Positions 7,373-16,371 of a stretch of 64,000 nt of DNA are shown here, in pieces. The first letter of the stretch is position 1, and each line of letters begins with the position of its first letter. Where the stretch lies: assembly GCF_023221595.1 (NCBI RefSeq), contig NZ_CP096563.1, forward strand, positions 3,206,501 to 3,270,500, read 5' to 3'. The notes beneath the pieces are model-generated. The model was not told where the DNA came from and made no database searches. It saw only the letters and a list, made by a program, of their open reading frames with translations. The translations under genes were made by a program, and so were the position numbers. Source of the stretch: Rhodococcus qingshengii JCM 15477. Its GTDB lineage: Bacteria; Actinomycetota; Actinomycetes; Mycobacteriales; Mycobacteriaceae.

Positions 7373-8986
7373 TCAGATTGCCGCAGTCTCCTCGGGTGAG
7401 TGCTCAGCCTGATCTCGGCGCCGGGCCAGCACTGCCATGGCAATCGCGCCGACCGCGATGATGCTGAGCACGATCTCCGGCACCGGACCTACTCGGCTGG
7501 CAAGGGTGGAGCTGGTCGAGAGCGGCACCTTCGCCACCAGGGCCGCCGGCACGAACAGGTCGGTTTGCGAAGTCACCGCACCGTCGGGAGCGATGATGGC
7601 GCTGACACCACTGGTTGCGGCGACAACGACGGCGCGGCCGTGCTCGACTGCCCGCACACGCGACATTGCCAGCTGCTGATAGGTCATCTCGGTGTCCCCG
7701 AAAGTGGCGTTGTTGGTCGGTACCGCCAGCAACTGTGCACCGTTGCGCACCGATTCCTGGAACGCCCGGTCGAACGCCACCTCGTAACAAGTCGCGACAC
7801 CGATGGGTACCCCCGCTGCATGGACAACGCCGTTGCCCTCGCCGGGAACGAAATTGCCCGCGCGATCGGCGTACGAGGAGAAGTTCCGGAAGAAGCTTCG
7901 GTAGGGCAGGTATTCGCCGAACGGCTGAATGATCTTCTTGTCGTGCTGTTCCTGAGGACCGTTGGCGCCGTCCCACACGATCACCGAATTGGTGGTCGTA
8001 CGATCGGCGTTCACGAGTACGGTGCCGACAAGAATCGGCGCTCCGATCGCTTCGGAGGCCCGGGTGATGTCGGCAGCGGCATCGGCGTTTCGCAGGGGGT
8101 CGATGTCCGAGGCGTTCTCCGGCCAGATCACGACGTCAGGCTGATCGACGCGGCCCGCGTCCACCTCGGCAGCAAGTTTCACGGTTTCGGCGACATGGTT
8201 GTCGAGGACCTGCTTGCGTTGCGAGTTGAAGTCCAAGCCCAACCTCGGAACGCTTCCCTGAATGGCGGCGACGGTGATCGTTCGATCACCGGAATCCATG
8301 GTGGACAAGAACGGCGACACCACGAGAGCAATGATCACGGGCACGAGGGCAGCGGCAACAGCTCCGAAGAATCCTCGGTCCCATCGTTTGGCCGCGACAG
8401 CGACTGCAACTGCTGCCAAGCCGGTACCGGTCAGGGCCACCGCGAAGCTGAGCAGCGGCGCACCGCCGACACTCGCAAGTGGGAGGAGCCACCCTTCGGA
8501 TTGACCGAATGCGAGCCTGCCCCAAGGAAATCCGCCGAAAGGAACGCTGGAACGAAGCCACTCGGTGAGCGTCCAGGTCGCGGCAATCCACAAGGGTGCC
8601 CATGGCAACCTCGCCACCAGAACCGCAAGCAGCCCGAACAGTCCGATGAACAACGACTCCACCGCGGCCAACGCGATCCACGGGACCGCACCTACGAACA
8701 CACCGATCCACGGAAGCAACGGCACCAGAAATCCGAGACCGGCCAAGTATCCGTAACCGAAGCCGGCACGAAGGCGCAGTCCGCCGCGCCCGAAGTTCGT
8801 CAACACACACGTCAGAAGAGCGATCCCGACGGGCGCCAAGAACCACAGCGGGCGGGGTGGGAACCCTGCGAAGATCAGGAATCCACCAGCGGCCGCGTAC
8901 AGCGAACGTAGCCATGCGGAACCGGTGAGCACAGCGCTCACACGGGAGCGATCACCGACAGACGCCTCTGCGCCGGCCTCACTCAC
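7373..8986 (-). CDS. lnt: Apolipoprotein N-acyltransferase
   Basis: About 537 residues. The N-terminal half is a polytopic membrane domain; the C-terminal half is a carbon-nitrogen hydrolase domain with the catalytic triad Glu in WPENASD (about 290), Lys in KKIIQPFGEYLPYR (about 350) and Cys in ATCYEV (about 399). Lnt adds the third acyl chain to the N-terminal cysteine of lipoproteins at the outer face of the membrane. The GTG at 8986 overlaps the end of the amidohydrolase gene and is preferred to longer in-frame starts. In M. tuberculosis this domain is fused to polyprenol-phosphate mannose synthase (Ppm1); here the protein ends after the hydrolase domain with a short charged tail. Confidence 0.93.
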   Translation of the reverse strand: MSEAGAEASVGDRSRVSAVLTGSAWLRSLYAAAGGFLIFAGFPPRPLWFLAPVGIALLTCVLTNFGRGGLRLRAGFGYGYLAGLGFLVPLLPWIGVFVGAVPWIALAAVESLFIGLFGLLAVLVARLPWAPLWIAATWTLTEWLRSSVPFGGFPWGRLAFGQSEGWLLPLASVGGAPLLSFAVALTGTGLAAVAVAVAAKRWDRGFFGAVAAALVPVIIALVVSPFLSTMDSGDRTITVAAIQGSVPRLGLDFNSQRKQVLDNHVAETVKLAAEVDAGRVDQPDVVIWPENASDIDPLRNADAAADITRASEAIGAPILVGTVLVNADRTTTNSVIVWDGANGPQEQHDKKIIQPFGEYLPYRSFFRNFSSYADRAGNFVPGEGNGVVHAAGVPIGVATCYEVAFDRAFQESVRNGAQLLAVPTNNATFGDTEMTYQQLAMSRVRAVEHGRAVVVAATSGVSAIIAPDGAVTSQTDLFVPAALVAKVPLSTSSTLASRVGPVPEIVLSIIAVGAIAMAVLARRRDQAEHSPEETAAI

Positions 8987-10613
8987 TCGACGAGCCGCGC
9001 TGATAGACGACGCGTCCGCGATGCACCGACTTGATGCAGACCGGAATCGGCGCATCTTCCGCCAGCCTCGGCAGAGCGGGTACGCGCGAGCGCGGATCGG
9101 TAGACCATCGCTGAACCGAGTCGGCGGGTGCGCTCACTTCGAGTTCGCCTGCCTCCCACAACACGTAGGAGGCCGGTGCGCCCGGATTGAGGGTTCCCGC
9201 GGCGCCGTCCCGCACTCCGCCCGCGCGCCAGGCGCCGCGAGTTGCCGCGGAGAAGGCCGCACGCGGCGAGATTCCACTTCCGTCGGTGCGGTGCTGGACA
9301 GCGGCGCGCAGCATCGCCCACGGCTCGATGGGGGTGACCGGGGCGTCGGAGCTGAATGCGAGCGAGACACCCTTACCGGCAGCAGGTGCAAACGGATTCA
9401 ACGCTGCTGCGCGCTCGACTCCCAGGCGCGTGGCGTAAAGACCGTCGGTGCCACCCCACAGTGCGTCGAACACCGGTTGGACGCTAGCGATGACACCCAA
9501 GGCGGCAAAGGTTTCCGCGTCGGCCATGGACATCATTTCCGCGTGCTCGAGGCGGTGACCCAACGCGGCGACCTTGGGGCCACCCAGTTCGTCGGCGACC
9601 CTGCGGAACGCGGCAGCTGCCGACGAGACGGCGCCGTCACCGATGGCATGGAACCCGGCCTGGACGCCCGCGAGGGTACAGGCCCGGATGTGTGCGGCGA
9701 TCGCGTCGACGTCGAGGTAGGCATTGCCCGTCGAATCAGGTTGGTCTGCATAGGGTTCGAGCAACCACGCGGTATGCGAACCGAGCGAGCCGTCGATGAA
9801 GAGATCCCCGCCGAGTCCGTCTGCTCCGGTTTTGTCGAGGAGCGCGCGAGCATCCTCTTCGCTGTCGACACGCTCACCCCAGTAGCCCCGAACCTCCACG
9901 CCGTGATCGTGGGCCAACAGTTCCTGGAAATCGGTCAATCCCGAGATGTCCGGTCCCCCGCACTCGTGAACGGCCACGATTCCGCGTGAGGCGCAGAGAT
10001 CGAGCGCAGCGGTACGAGCAGAAGCGCGCTGAGTTTCCGTCAGCAGATTCCGAGCGGCATTGCGCGCCAGGTGGTGTGCGTCGAACGTCAACGAGCCTTC
10101 GGCTGAGTATCCAGCGGTGTCGGCGAGGCCGGAGATCCCGTCGCGCAGTGCGCTCGAGCACGCGGCCGAGTGAACGTCGATCCGCGAGAGATACACCTTG
10201 CGGCCAGGGGCGGCCGCGTCGAGATCTGCGGTCGACGGCGGGGTCTGTTCGGCCCACTCGGTGTCGTCCCAACCGTGTCCCCAGATGACTGCGTCGGGAT
10301 GGGCAGTTTCGGGGTTCGCGGCTGCGAATGTTCGTACTCGCGCGAGACATTCGTCCAGAGAGTTCGCGCCCACGAGATCGAGGCCGACGAGATTGAGTCC
10401 CAGTGCGGTGATGTGGACGTGGGTGTCGACGAACCCGGGAGTGACGAACGCACCACCCAGGTCTTCGATCTCCGCGGCGGGGTGCAACGCCCGTCCGGCG
10501 CGCTCGTCGCCGACCCACACGACGGTGCCGTCGGTGATGGCGATCGAGGTCGCGTCAGGTGCAAATGAACTGTAGATCCGGCCGTTGACCAGCAGACGAG
10601 TAGTCACGAGCAC
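8979..10613 (-). CDS. Amidohydrolase (YtcJ-like, amidohydrolase_3 family)
   Basis: A 544-residue metal-dependent hydrolase. Residues near 60 hold the metal motif VDTHVHITALG, then EWAEQ...HSAACSSALRDG, and further conserved His/Asp sites in GFHAIGDGAV, LGHRLEHAEM and FSSDAPVTPIEPW. Family members hydrolyse amide or related bonds in the cytoplasm; the substrate is unknown. It sits between fxsA and lnt, the place of Rv2052c in M. tuberculosis (recalled). Start GTG 10613 or GTG 10607. It overlaps lnt by eight bases, so they are probably one operon. Confidence 0.88.
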   Translation of the reverse strand: MLVTTRLLVNGRIYSSFAPDATSIAITDGTVVWVGDERAGRALHPAAEIEDLGGAFVTPGFVDTHVHITALGLNLVGLDLVGANSLDECLARVRTFAAANPETAHPDAVIWGHGWDDTEWAEQTPPSTADLDAAAPGRKVYLSRIDVHSAACSSALRDGISGLADTAGYSAEGSLTFDAHHLARNAARNLLTETQRASARTAALDLCASRGIVAVHECGGPDISGLTDFQELLAHDHGVEVRGYWGERVDSEEDARALLDKTGADGLGGDLFIDGSLGSHTAWLLEPYADQPDSTGNAYLDVDAIAAHIRACTLAGVQAGFHAIGDGAVSSAAAAFRRVADELGGPKVAALGHRLEHAEMMSMADAETFAALGVIASVQPVFDALWGGTDGLYATRLGVERAAALNPFAPAAGKGVSLAFSSDAPVTPIEPWAMLRAAVQHRTDGSGISPRAAFSAATRGAWRAGGVRDGAAGTLNPGAPASYVLWEAGELEVSAPADSVQRWSTDPRSRVPALPRLAEDAPIPVCIKSVHRGRVVYQRGSSSE

Positions 10614-10625
10614 CCAGTCTGCCTG

Positions 10626-11186
10626 TTAGTACTGCGGCCCCCGCGAACGGGTGGGTGTATCCGTGTCCAGAATCTCACCCTCGAGCACCAGTTCCTTGCC
10701 GTTGCTGGCGACGTACTCGGTGGTTTCGGGTGTCTCGACGACGATCTCGCCGTCGATCACCTCGCCGTTTCCGCGCATCCGCGCCGCGTAGCCGACGGTT
10801 CCGGCGAAGGCGTCACCACCGGCGGCAAATGCTGCTGCGCGCTTACCTGCCAGGAGCACTGCAAGCGGGCGCAGCGCCCAGCGGGTCGGCGGAATCAGAA
10901 GCAGCAGGCCCAGAACCGAAGTCACGAGTCCGGGTACGAACATCAACGCGGAGCCCGCCGCGACCAAGGCGCCGTCGGCGACCGCCAGTGACGGCGATCC
11001 CTCACCCCGCGTGGCCTTACGGAACCCGTCCATGACCCGTCGCCACTGCGAGCGCATGAGGATCAATCCGACAAGCGATCCGGCGAGAAACAGCAGCACT
11101 GTCCAGGCGACACCGATGGCGTTGCCCACGATGACCAAGGCTGCGATCTCGACGATCACGTAGAGGAGAAATACGGCGGCGATCAT
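10626..11186 (-). CDS. fxsA: FxsA family membrane protein
   Basis: A 186-residue protein with three to four hydrophobic segments (MIAAVFLLYVIVEIAALVIV; AWTVLLFLAGSLVGLILM; ALMFVPGLVTSVLGLLLLIPPTR), matching FxsA, a small inner-membrane protein known in E. coli for relieving phage T7 exclusion. Its normal role is unclear. ATG 11186 has AAAGGGGAC at good spacing; an open frame extends upstream but has no ribosome site. First gene of the fxsA-amidohydrolase-lnt group, 12 bp before the next start. Confidence 0.9.
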   Translation of the reverse strand: MIAAVFLLYVIVEIAALVIVGNAIGVAWTVLLFLAGSLVGLILMRSQWRRVMDGFRKATRGEGSPSLAVADGALVAAGSALMFVPGLVTSVLGLLLLIPPTRWALRPLAVLLAGKRAAAFAAGGDAFAGTVGYAARMRGNGEVIDGEIVVETPETTEYVASNGKELVLEGEILDTDTPTRSRGPQY

Positions 11187-11436
11187 GACGTCCCCTTTCA
11201 GACGGTCTATTCGTTCAACGCTCGAGGGGCCGGTTTTTCTCCCGACAACGACGCAGAGGTGCAAAACAGGTGGGTGCCGTGAGTCACACGGGCCTTCTCT
11301 CACGCACGTGCGACTTGCCTGGCGTTAACTAACGCTCCGCTAACGATTCTAAACCTCAAGTTGACGTTGAGACTCTGCGCATGGTCAAGTCACTTCGGGC
11401 CGCATTTCCCGGCCTCATGAAATGAAGGAGCCCGAC
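11187..11436. other. Divergent intergenic region, fxsA / secreted protein
   Basis: A 250-bp region without a gene, holding promoters for both sides. CTAACG occurs twice (GTTAACTAACGCTCCGCTAACG, about 11324-11345). TTGACG near 11361 could be a -35 element for the secreted-protein gene, but no clear -10 partner is visible. Confidence 0.4.
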
Positions 11437-12096
11437 ATGAGCCGACTCCCCGGCAAGACACTCGCCCGACGCATTCCCGCTGCCATCGCCGGCACTGCCG
11501 CCGTCGTGGCACTCACCGCCGGCAGCGCGATGATCAGCGCGGGAACCGCGGCCGCAGAACCGGTGGTACCCGAAGGGATTGCCGCACTGATCGCGCAGGC
11601 CGCAGCCATCTCCCCCGAAGCCTCTGCTGCTGTTCAGCAGTTGATCGGCACGGCAGGCGCTGATCAGATCACGACCGCTCTCGATCTCCCGGACATCGGC
11701 GTCACCAAGCCGCAGTCGTTCATGTACCCCGCACCGACGGTCGGGTGTGGCGTGGCCGGTGAACCCGTCACCGTCACCCTCAGCTCCGCACAGGCCGGTC
11801 CGAACTTCCCGTTGCCGCCGTGGGTCGAGGCCGACCATCTCCGGTTCCAGGCAATCCCGGGTTACGTCGGCATACCCAAGACCTCAGGGTTGAGTGTTGC
11901 CTGGATCAACGTCGGCACGTTCAAGGGCGGCATCGTCCCGTTGGACGAGAAGTTGCCCGTACTCGATACGCCGTTGCTCTCGAAGGTCGTCGACACCGGT
12001 GACGGCAAGGTGTTTGCCGCTCTGTTCGGCAATGTCGATTACGCAGACGGGAAGACCTGCATCGTGCTGCCAACCGTGGGCGCTTTTGATGCTTGA
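11437..12096 (+). CDS. Secreted protein of unknown function
   Basis: A 219-residue protein with a cleavable signal peptide: basic start (SRLPGKTLARR), hydrophobic core (IPAAIAGTAAVVALTAGSA) and a probable cleavage after AGTAAAE. The mature part is about 175 residues and has a single pair of cysteines (in VGCGVAG and KTCIVL), possibly one disulfide. No domain recognised; similar secreted proteins occur in mycolic-acid bacteria. ATG 11437 has an ideal AAGGAG seven bases upstream; an earlier in-frame ATG (11422) lies before that site and is rejected. Monocistronic, convergent with the response regulator. Confidence 0.85.
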   Translation: MSRLPGKTLARRIPAAIAGTAAVVALTAGSAMISAGTAAAEPVVPEGIAALIAQAAAISPEASAAVQQLIGTAGADQITTALDLPDIGVTKPQSFMYPAPTVGCGVAGEPVTVTLSSAQAGPNFPLPPWVEADHLRFQAIPGYVGIPKTSGLSVAWINVGTFKGGIVPLDEKLPVLDTPLLSKVVDTGDGKVFAALFGNVDYADGKTCIVLPTVGAFDA

Positions 12097-12133
12097 GCAG
12101 AGCGAAACGCTCGATCCCTGACAGGCGGCTGGC

Positions 12134-12793
12134 CTACGCGCCCGGAGTCACCAGTCCGGTCTCGTAGGCCAGCACCACAGCCTGCACACGATCACGCAGA
12201 TCGAGTTTGGTGAGAATGCGTCCGACGTGCGACTTGATCGTCGATTCGGACAGGTACAGCTGCTGTGCGATCTCGATGTTCGACAGTCCCGTGGCCACGT
12301 GCCCGAGGACTTCGCGTTCGCGTTCGGTCAGGACGTCGAGAACCACCGGATCGCGCCGGGGCGCCGGACCGTCCACGATGAACCTCGACAGCAGACGACG
12401 TGTCACCTTCGGGGAGACAACCGCGTCACCGGCTGCCACGCTGCGGATAGCCGACACGAGGTCCTCGGGCGGGGTGTCTTTGAGAAGAAAACCACTCGCT
12501 CCGGCACGCAGGGCGCCGAGCGCGTGTTCGTCCAGGTCGAACGTCGTCATCACCAGGACCCTGGATTCGATCCCGGACGCAAGAATCTGCTCCGTCGCTT
12601 TCACCCCGTCGACAATCGGCATCCGCACATCCATCAACACGACGTCAGGCTTCAGCGCCACCGCCGCTGCGACCGCCGCGGCTCCGTCACCGGCCTCACC
12701 GATAACCGAGATGTCTTCATGTGCTTCGAGCACCATGTTCAGGCCCATCCGCATGAGTTCCTGGTCGTCGACTAGCAGCACGGTGATGGGCAC
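12134..12793 (-). CDS. LuxR/NarL-family response regulator
   Basis: A 219-residue two-component regulator. The receiver has the acidic pair D9-D10, phospho-acceptor D55 in LMDVRMP, conserved Thr in MTTFD and Lys in FLLKDTP. A LuxR-type helix-turn-helix follows at about 150-210 (LTEREREVLGHVATGLSN...SESTIKSHVGRI). It is downstream of its histidine kinase with a 57-bp gap, same strand. DNA targets unknown. GTG start at 12793. Confidence 0.94.
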   Translation of the reverse strand: MPITVLLVDDQELMRMGLNMVLEAHEDISVIGEAGDGAAAVAAAVALKPDVVLMDVRMPIVDGVKATEQILASGIESRVLVMTTFDLDEHALGALRAGASGFLLKDTPPEDLVSAIRSVAAGDAVVSPKVTRRLLSRFIVDGPAPRRDPVVLDVLTEREREVLGHVATGLSNIEIAQQLYLSESTIKSHVGRILTKLDLRDRVQAVVLAYETGLVTPGA

Positions 12794-12850
12794 GGCGTAA
12801 ACCTATCGGGCCTGAGACGTCGGTGCCAATGCGATTGCGGCGAGCCGGTA

Positions 12851-14014
12851 TCAATCGTGGATCTCGAGCGGCAGCTCTGCGTACACACGCCAACTGCCGT
12901 CGGGGCGTCGTCCGGTCTCGAGTGTCCCGTGCAGTACCGCCACCCGCTCACGCATGCCGACCAGTCCATTCCCCGAACCGTGGGAGAAGGTCGAACTCGA
13001 CGTTCCGTTGTCGACGACCTCGAGTAGTACCGCGGTGTCGGTGCGGCGCACGGTGACTCGGGCCTTCGGGTTTGCGCCGGCGTGGCGGAGGACATTGGTC
13101 AGTGATTCCTGAACGAGGCGATGAATTCCCAGGCTGACTGAAGGACTGACGTCGTCGAGCTCGCCGGTCAGCTCGAGGCGCACGCCGAGACCAGCGGCCC
13201 GCATCATCTCGACGACCTTGGCGATGCCGGCAGTTCCGTGTTGCGGCATCGCATCACTACTGACCTCGGTGCGCAGCAGCGAGACGGTCCGGCGAAGCTC
13301 GGCAAGGGCGTCGCGTCCGGTGCTGGAGATGTTGCCGAGCGCCTTCTTGGCCAACGCGGGATTGGAATCGACCGCATACGACGCGCCGTCCGCCTGGACG
13401 ATCATCACGCTGACCGCGTGGGCGACGACATCGTGGAGTTCGCGGGCGATTCGGGTTCTTTCCGTGGCCACCGCATCCTCGGCCCGCCGATCCCGTTCGT
13501 ATTCGGCCACTTCGAGTCTGGCGGCCACTTCCTCGTCGTAGGCGCGGCGGGCGCTCAAGAACTCGGCGGTGATCCAGGCCAGTGCATAGAGCAGGGTCGC
13601 AATGATGATCGTGAGGATCACGTCTTCGCGGATGACGAGCAACGAGAGTGTCATGTCCAGGGCAAGGAAGCACGCGAAAATCGCCCCGGTGCGTCGATCG
13701 ACGTAGGCGACGAGTGTGTAGAGCGAGACCCCGAGCGCCAACAGGCCTGGATGTTCCGCAGCCGGATCCCCTGTCGCCCACATCATCAAGGTTGCGAAGT
13801 ACGACAACGACAAAATGGACGCAGCGGACACACGCGGATATTTGCGACGCCACACGACGGGAAGGCAGATCAGAAATCCGACGACGAGCTGAGGCCACCG
13901 CTCCTCACGCGGCGAACTGACGAATGTGACTACCTCGAGCGCGAAGAACACGAGCGCCAGCGCGCTGTCCGCGATCATCGGCTTTCCTCGCAGCCACAGG
14001 CTGAACCTCCGCAT
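12851..14014 (-). CDS. NarL-type sensor histidine kinase (HisKA_3)
   Basis: A 387-residue kinase with five or six N-terminal transmembrane segments (residues 15-150) and almost no extracytoplasmic domain, so it may sense a membrane signal. The dimerisation box ARELHDVVAHAVSVMIVQ has phospho-acceptor H194. The ATPase domain has the N box (QESLTNVLRHA), G1 (VVDNG) and G2 (GNGLVGMRERV). It pairs with the response regulator immediately downstream. ATG 14014 is 38 bp from the divergent TSUP gene, so their promoters overlap. Confidence 0.93.
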   Translation of the reverse strand: MRRFSLWLRGKPMIADSALALVFFALEVVTFVSSPREERWPQLVVGFLICLPVVWRRKYPRVSAASILSLSYFATLMMWATGDPAAEHPGLLALGVSLYTLVAYVDRRTGAIFACFLALDMTLSLLVIREDVILTIIIATLLYALAWITAEFLSARRAYDEEVAARLEVAEYERDRRAEDAVATERTRIARELHDVVAHAVSVMIVQADGASYAVDSNPALAKKALGNISSTGRDALAELRRTVSLLRTEVSSDAMPQHGTAGIAKVVEMMRAAGLGVRLELTGELDDVSPSVSLGIHRLVQESLTNVLRHAGANPKARVTVRRTDTAVLLEVVDNGTSSSTFSHGSGNGLVGMRERVAVLHGTLETGRRPDGSWRVYAELPLEIHD

Positions 14015-14052
14015 GTGCTCAAGAGTGTCACAGCTGTGAAAGAGTCACCGCC

Positions 14053-14820
14053 GTGGATATTGCTGATTGGGGACTGCTGATGACGGCAGCGACGGCGGCG
14101 GGTTGGGTCGACGCCGTGGTCGGCGGCGGTGGATTGATTCTGTTGCCGGCGCTCTTTCTGGTCGCCCCGCAATTGACCCCACAGGCGGCACTGGCCACCA
14201 ATAAATTGACGGCATTCACCGGGACGAGTGCTGCGGTGTACACGTTCTCCCGTCGAATCCCGATGGAGTGGCGGCAGATGGCGCCGGCAGCCGCGTTGGC
14301 TGCGGTGACGGCCGCGTGCGGGGCGGCGGCCGTTTCGCTGATCGACAAGAAGTACTTCATTCCGATCGTGATGGTCGTCCTCGTCGCCGTCGCCGTCTTC
14401 GTGACCATGCGTCCGAAGCTGGGCACCACGATCGCGACCCATCGTCCGACGCAGCGCAAGACCGTCCTCGTCCTGCTGCTCTCCGCCGGACTCATCGGCC
14501 TCTACGACGGTCTGCTCGGACCCGGCACCGGCACCTTCCTCATCATCAGCTTCGCGACCTTCCTCGGAACCGAATTCGTTCGGAGCGCAGCGATGGCGAA
14601 GGTGATCAATCTCGGTTCCAATTTCGGCGCGCTCGCCTACTTCGCCGTCACCGGGCATGTCTGGTGGAGTTTGGGTTTGGCGATGGCGGTGTGCAACGTT
14701 CTCGGCGCGGTCATCGGTTCGCGGATGGCGCTGAGCAAGGGATCCGGATTCGTGCGGATCACGCTGTTGGTGGTCGTGATCGCCATGGTGATTCGCCTCG
14801 GATGGCAGCAGTTCGGCTGA
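14053..14820 (+). CDS. TSUP (TauE/SafE) family anion exporter
   Basis: A 255-residue membrane protein with about eight segments in two repeats, each marked by a glycine-rich motif: GWVDAVVGGGGLILLPAL near the start and GLYDGLLGPGTGTFLIIS in the second half. This is the TSUP/TauE-SafE signature; members move sulfite, organosulfonates or other small anions. The substrate cannot be told. GTG start at 14053; no strong ribosome site is visible and the gap to the divergent kinase is very short, so it may be leaderless. Confidence 0.88.
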   Translation: MDIADWGLLMTAATAAGWVDAVVGGGGLILLPALFLVAPQLTPQAALATNKLTAFTGTSAAVYTFSRRIPMEWRQMAPAAALAAVTAACGAAAVSLIDKKYFIPIVMVVLVAVAVFVTMRPKLGTTIATHRPTQRKTVLVLLLSAGLIGLYDGLLGPGTGTFLIISFATFLGTEFVRSAAMAKVINLGSNFGALAYFAVTGHVWWSLGLAMAVCNVLGAVIGSRMALSKGSGFVRITLLVVVIAMVIRLGWQQFG

Positions 14821-14844
14821 GATCGGCGGTCGTCGGCTAGCGTC

Positions 14845-16371
14845 GTGTGCGTGACCGTCACCCGAGATGTCGATGCAGATTTCCTCGCCCTCCCGCTGCG
14901 AGCTGTCGCTGATGCGGCGCTGTCGGCAGCGAGAACGGCCGGCGCCCAGCACGCCGATGTTCGTGTCCACCGCGTGCTCACACAGTCGATCAGGTTGCGC
15001 GACGGCGTAGTTCAGGCGGTGTCCGACGGAGACGAGATCGGGGTCGCCGTCCGCGTGATCGTCGACGGCACGTGGGGATTCGCCTCGCACGCCGACGTAT
15101 CCCCTGACGTCGCGGCTACGCTGGCACGCCAAGCGGTCGAGGTTGCGAAGGCATTGCGCTCGCTCAATCGGGATCCGGTCACCCTTGCCGACGAGCCCGT
15201 CTACGCCGACGCGACGTGGGTGTCGCCGTACCTCGAAGATCCCTTCGCGACACCGACGGCCGACAAGGTAGCGCTGCTGGTCGACTACTCCGGACGGCTT
15301 CAAGCCGCTGACGGCGTGGATCACGTCACGGCGAGTGTCCTCCAGGTCAAGGAGCAAACTTTCTATGCGGATCTGGCCGGTTCGTCGATCACCCAGCAAC
15401 GGGTGCGTCTACACCCCGAGTTCGAGGCGACCGCCGTCGACAAGTCGGCCGGCAGCTTCGAATCGATGCGCACCTTGGCGCCGCCGGTAGGGCGCGGATG
15501 GGAGTACCTCGGGGCGGAGAGCACGTGGAACTGGGGAGACGAGCTCGCGCAGATCCCGGAGTGGCTGGCAGAGAAGACGAAGGCACCGACCGTCGAAGCA
15601 GGTCCGACCGACCTCGTGATCGATCCGACCAATCTGTGGCTCACGATCCACGAATCCATCGGACACGCCACCGAATACGACCGGGCGATCGGCTACGAAG
15701 CGGCGTACGCCGGTACGTCGTTCGCGACGCCGGACAAGCTGGGAACGCTGAAATACGGAACGCCACTCATGCACGTGACCGCCGATCGTAACGAAGAGCA
15801 CGGCCTGGCCAGCGTCGGATTCGACGACGACGGCGTCGCCTCTCAACGGTGGGATCTGGTGGCAGAGGGAACACTGGTCGGGTATCAACTAGACCGCGTG
15901 TTCGCGCCGAGGCTGGGGCTGACGCGTTCCAACGGTTGCTCGTACGCCGACTCCGCACATCACGTTCCCATCCAGCGAATGGCCAACGTCTCGCTCTCCC
16001 CCGACCCTTCTACGGACACCTCGACCGCAGACCTGATCTCGCGAGTCGAGAACGGCATCTACGTCGTCGGTGACAAGTCCTGGTCGATCGACATGCAGCG
16101 CTACAACTTCCAGTTCACCGGTCAGCGGTTCTTCAAGATCCGTGACGGAAAGCTCGACGGTCAGGTGCGTGACGTGGCGTATCAGGCGACGACGACGGAT
16201 TTCTGGGGCTCGATGGAAGCCGTTGGCGGTGAGTCGACCTGGCGTCTGCAAGGCGCATTCAACTGCGGCAAGGCGCAACCCGGTCAGGTTGCGGCGGTCA
16301 GCCACGGCTGCCCGTCCGCTCTGTTCCGCGGAGTCAACATCCTCAACACTCGTTCGGAGGCTCAGCAGTGA
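14845..16371 (+). CDS. tldD: TldD-family metalloprotease
   Basis: A 508-residue TldD protein. The catalytic HExxxH motif is in LTIHESIGHATEYD (about residue 268), absent from the TldE partner, as expected. TldD/TldE form a heterodimer that degrades unfolded or modified peptides (in E. coli, microcin B17 maturation and CcdA degradation). Start is GTG 14845 or GTG 14851; no good ribosome site, 24 bp after the TSUP stop. It overlaps tldE by four bases (GTGA), so the two are coupled. Confidence 0.93.
   Translation: MCVTVTRDVDADFLALPLRAVADAALSAARTAGAQHADVRVHRVLTQSIRLRDGVVQAVSDGDEIGVAVRVIVDGTWGFASHADVSPDVAATLARQAVEVAKALRSLNRDPVTLADEPVYADATWVSPYLEDPFATPTADKVALLVDYSGRLQAADGVDHVTASVLQVKEQTFYADLAGSSITQQRVRLHPEFEATAVDKSAGSFESMRTLAPPVGRGWEYLGAESTWNWGDELAQIPEWLAEKTKAPTVEAGPTDLVIDPTNLWLTIHESIGHATEYDRAIGYEAAYAGTSFATPDKLGTLKYGTPLMHVTADRNEEHGLASVGFDDDGVASQRWDLVAEGTLVGYQLDRVFAPRLGLTRSNGCSYADSAHHVPIQRMANVSLSPDPSTDTSTADLISRVENGIYVVGDKSWSIDMQRYNFQFTGQRFFKIRDGKLDGQVRDVAYQATTTDFWGSMEAVGGESTWRLQGAFNCGKAQPGQVAAVSHGCPSALFRGVNILNTRSEAQQ

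Noticed and set aside
12100..12130. Small GAGCG/CGCTC stem between two convergent genes
   Set aside because: Only five base pairs and no T-run.
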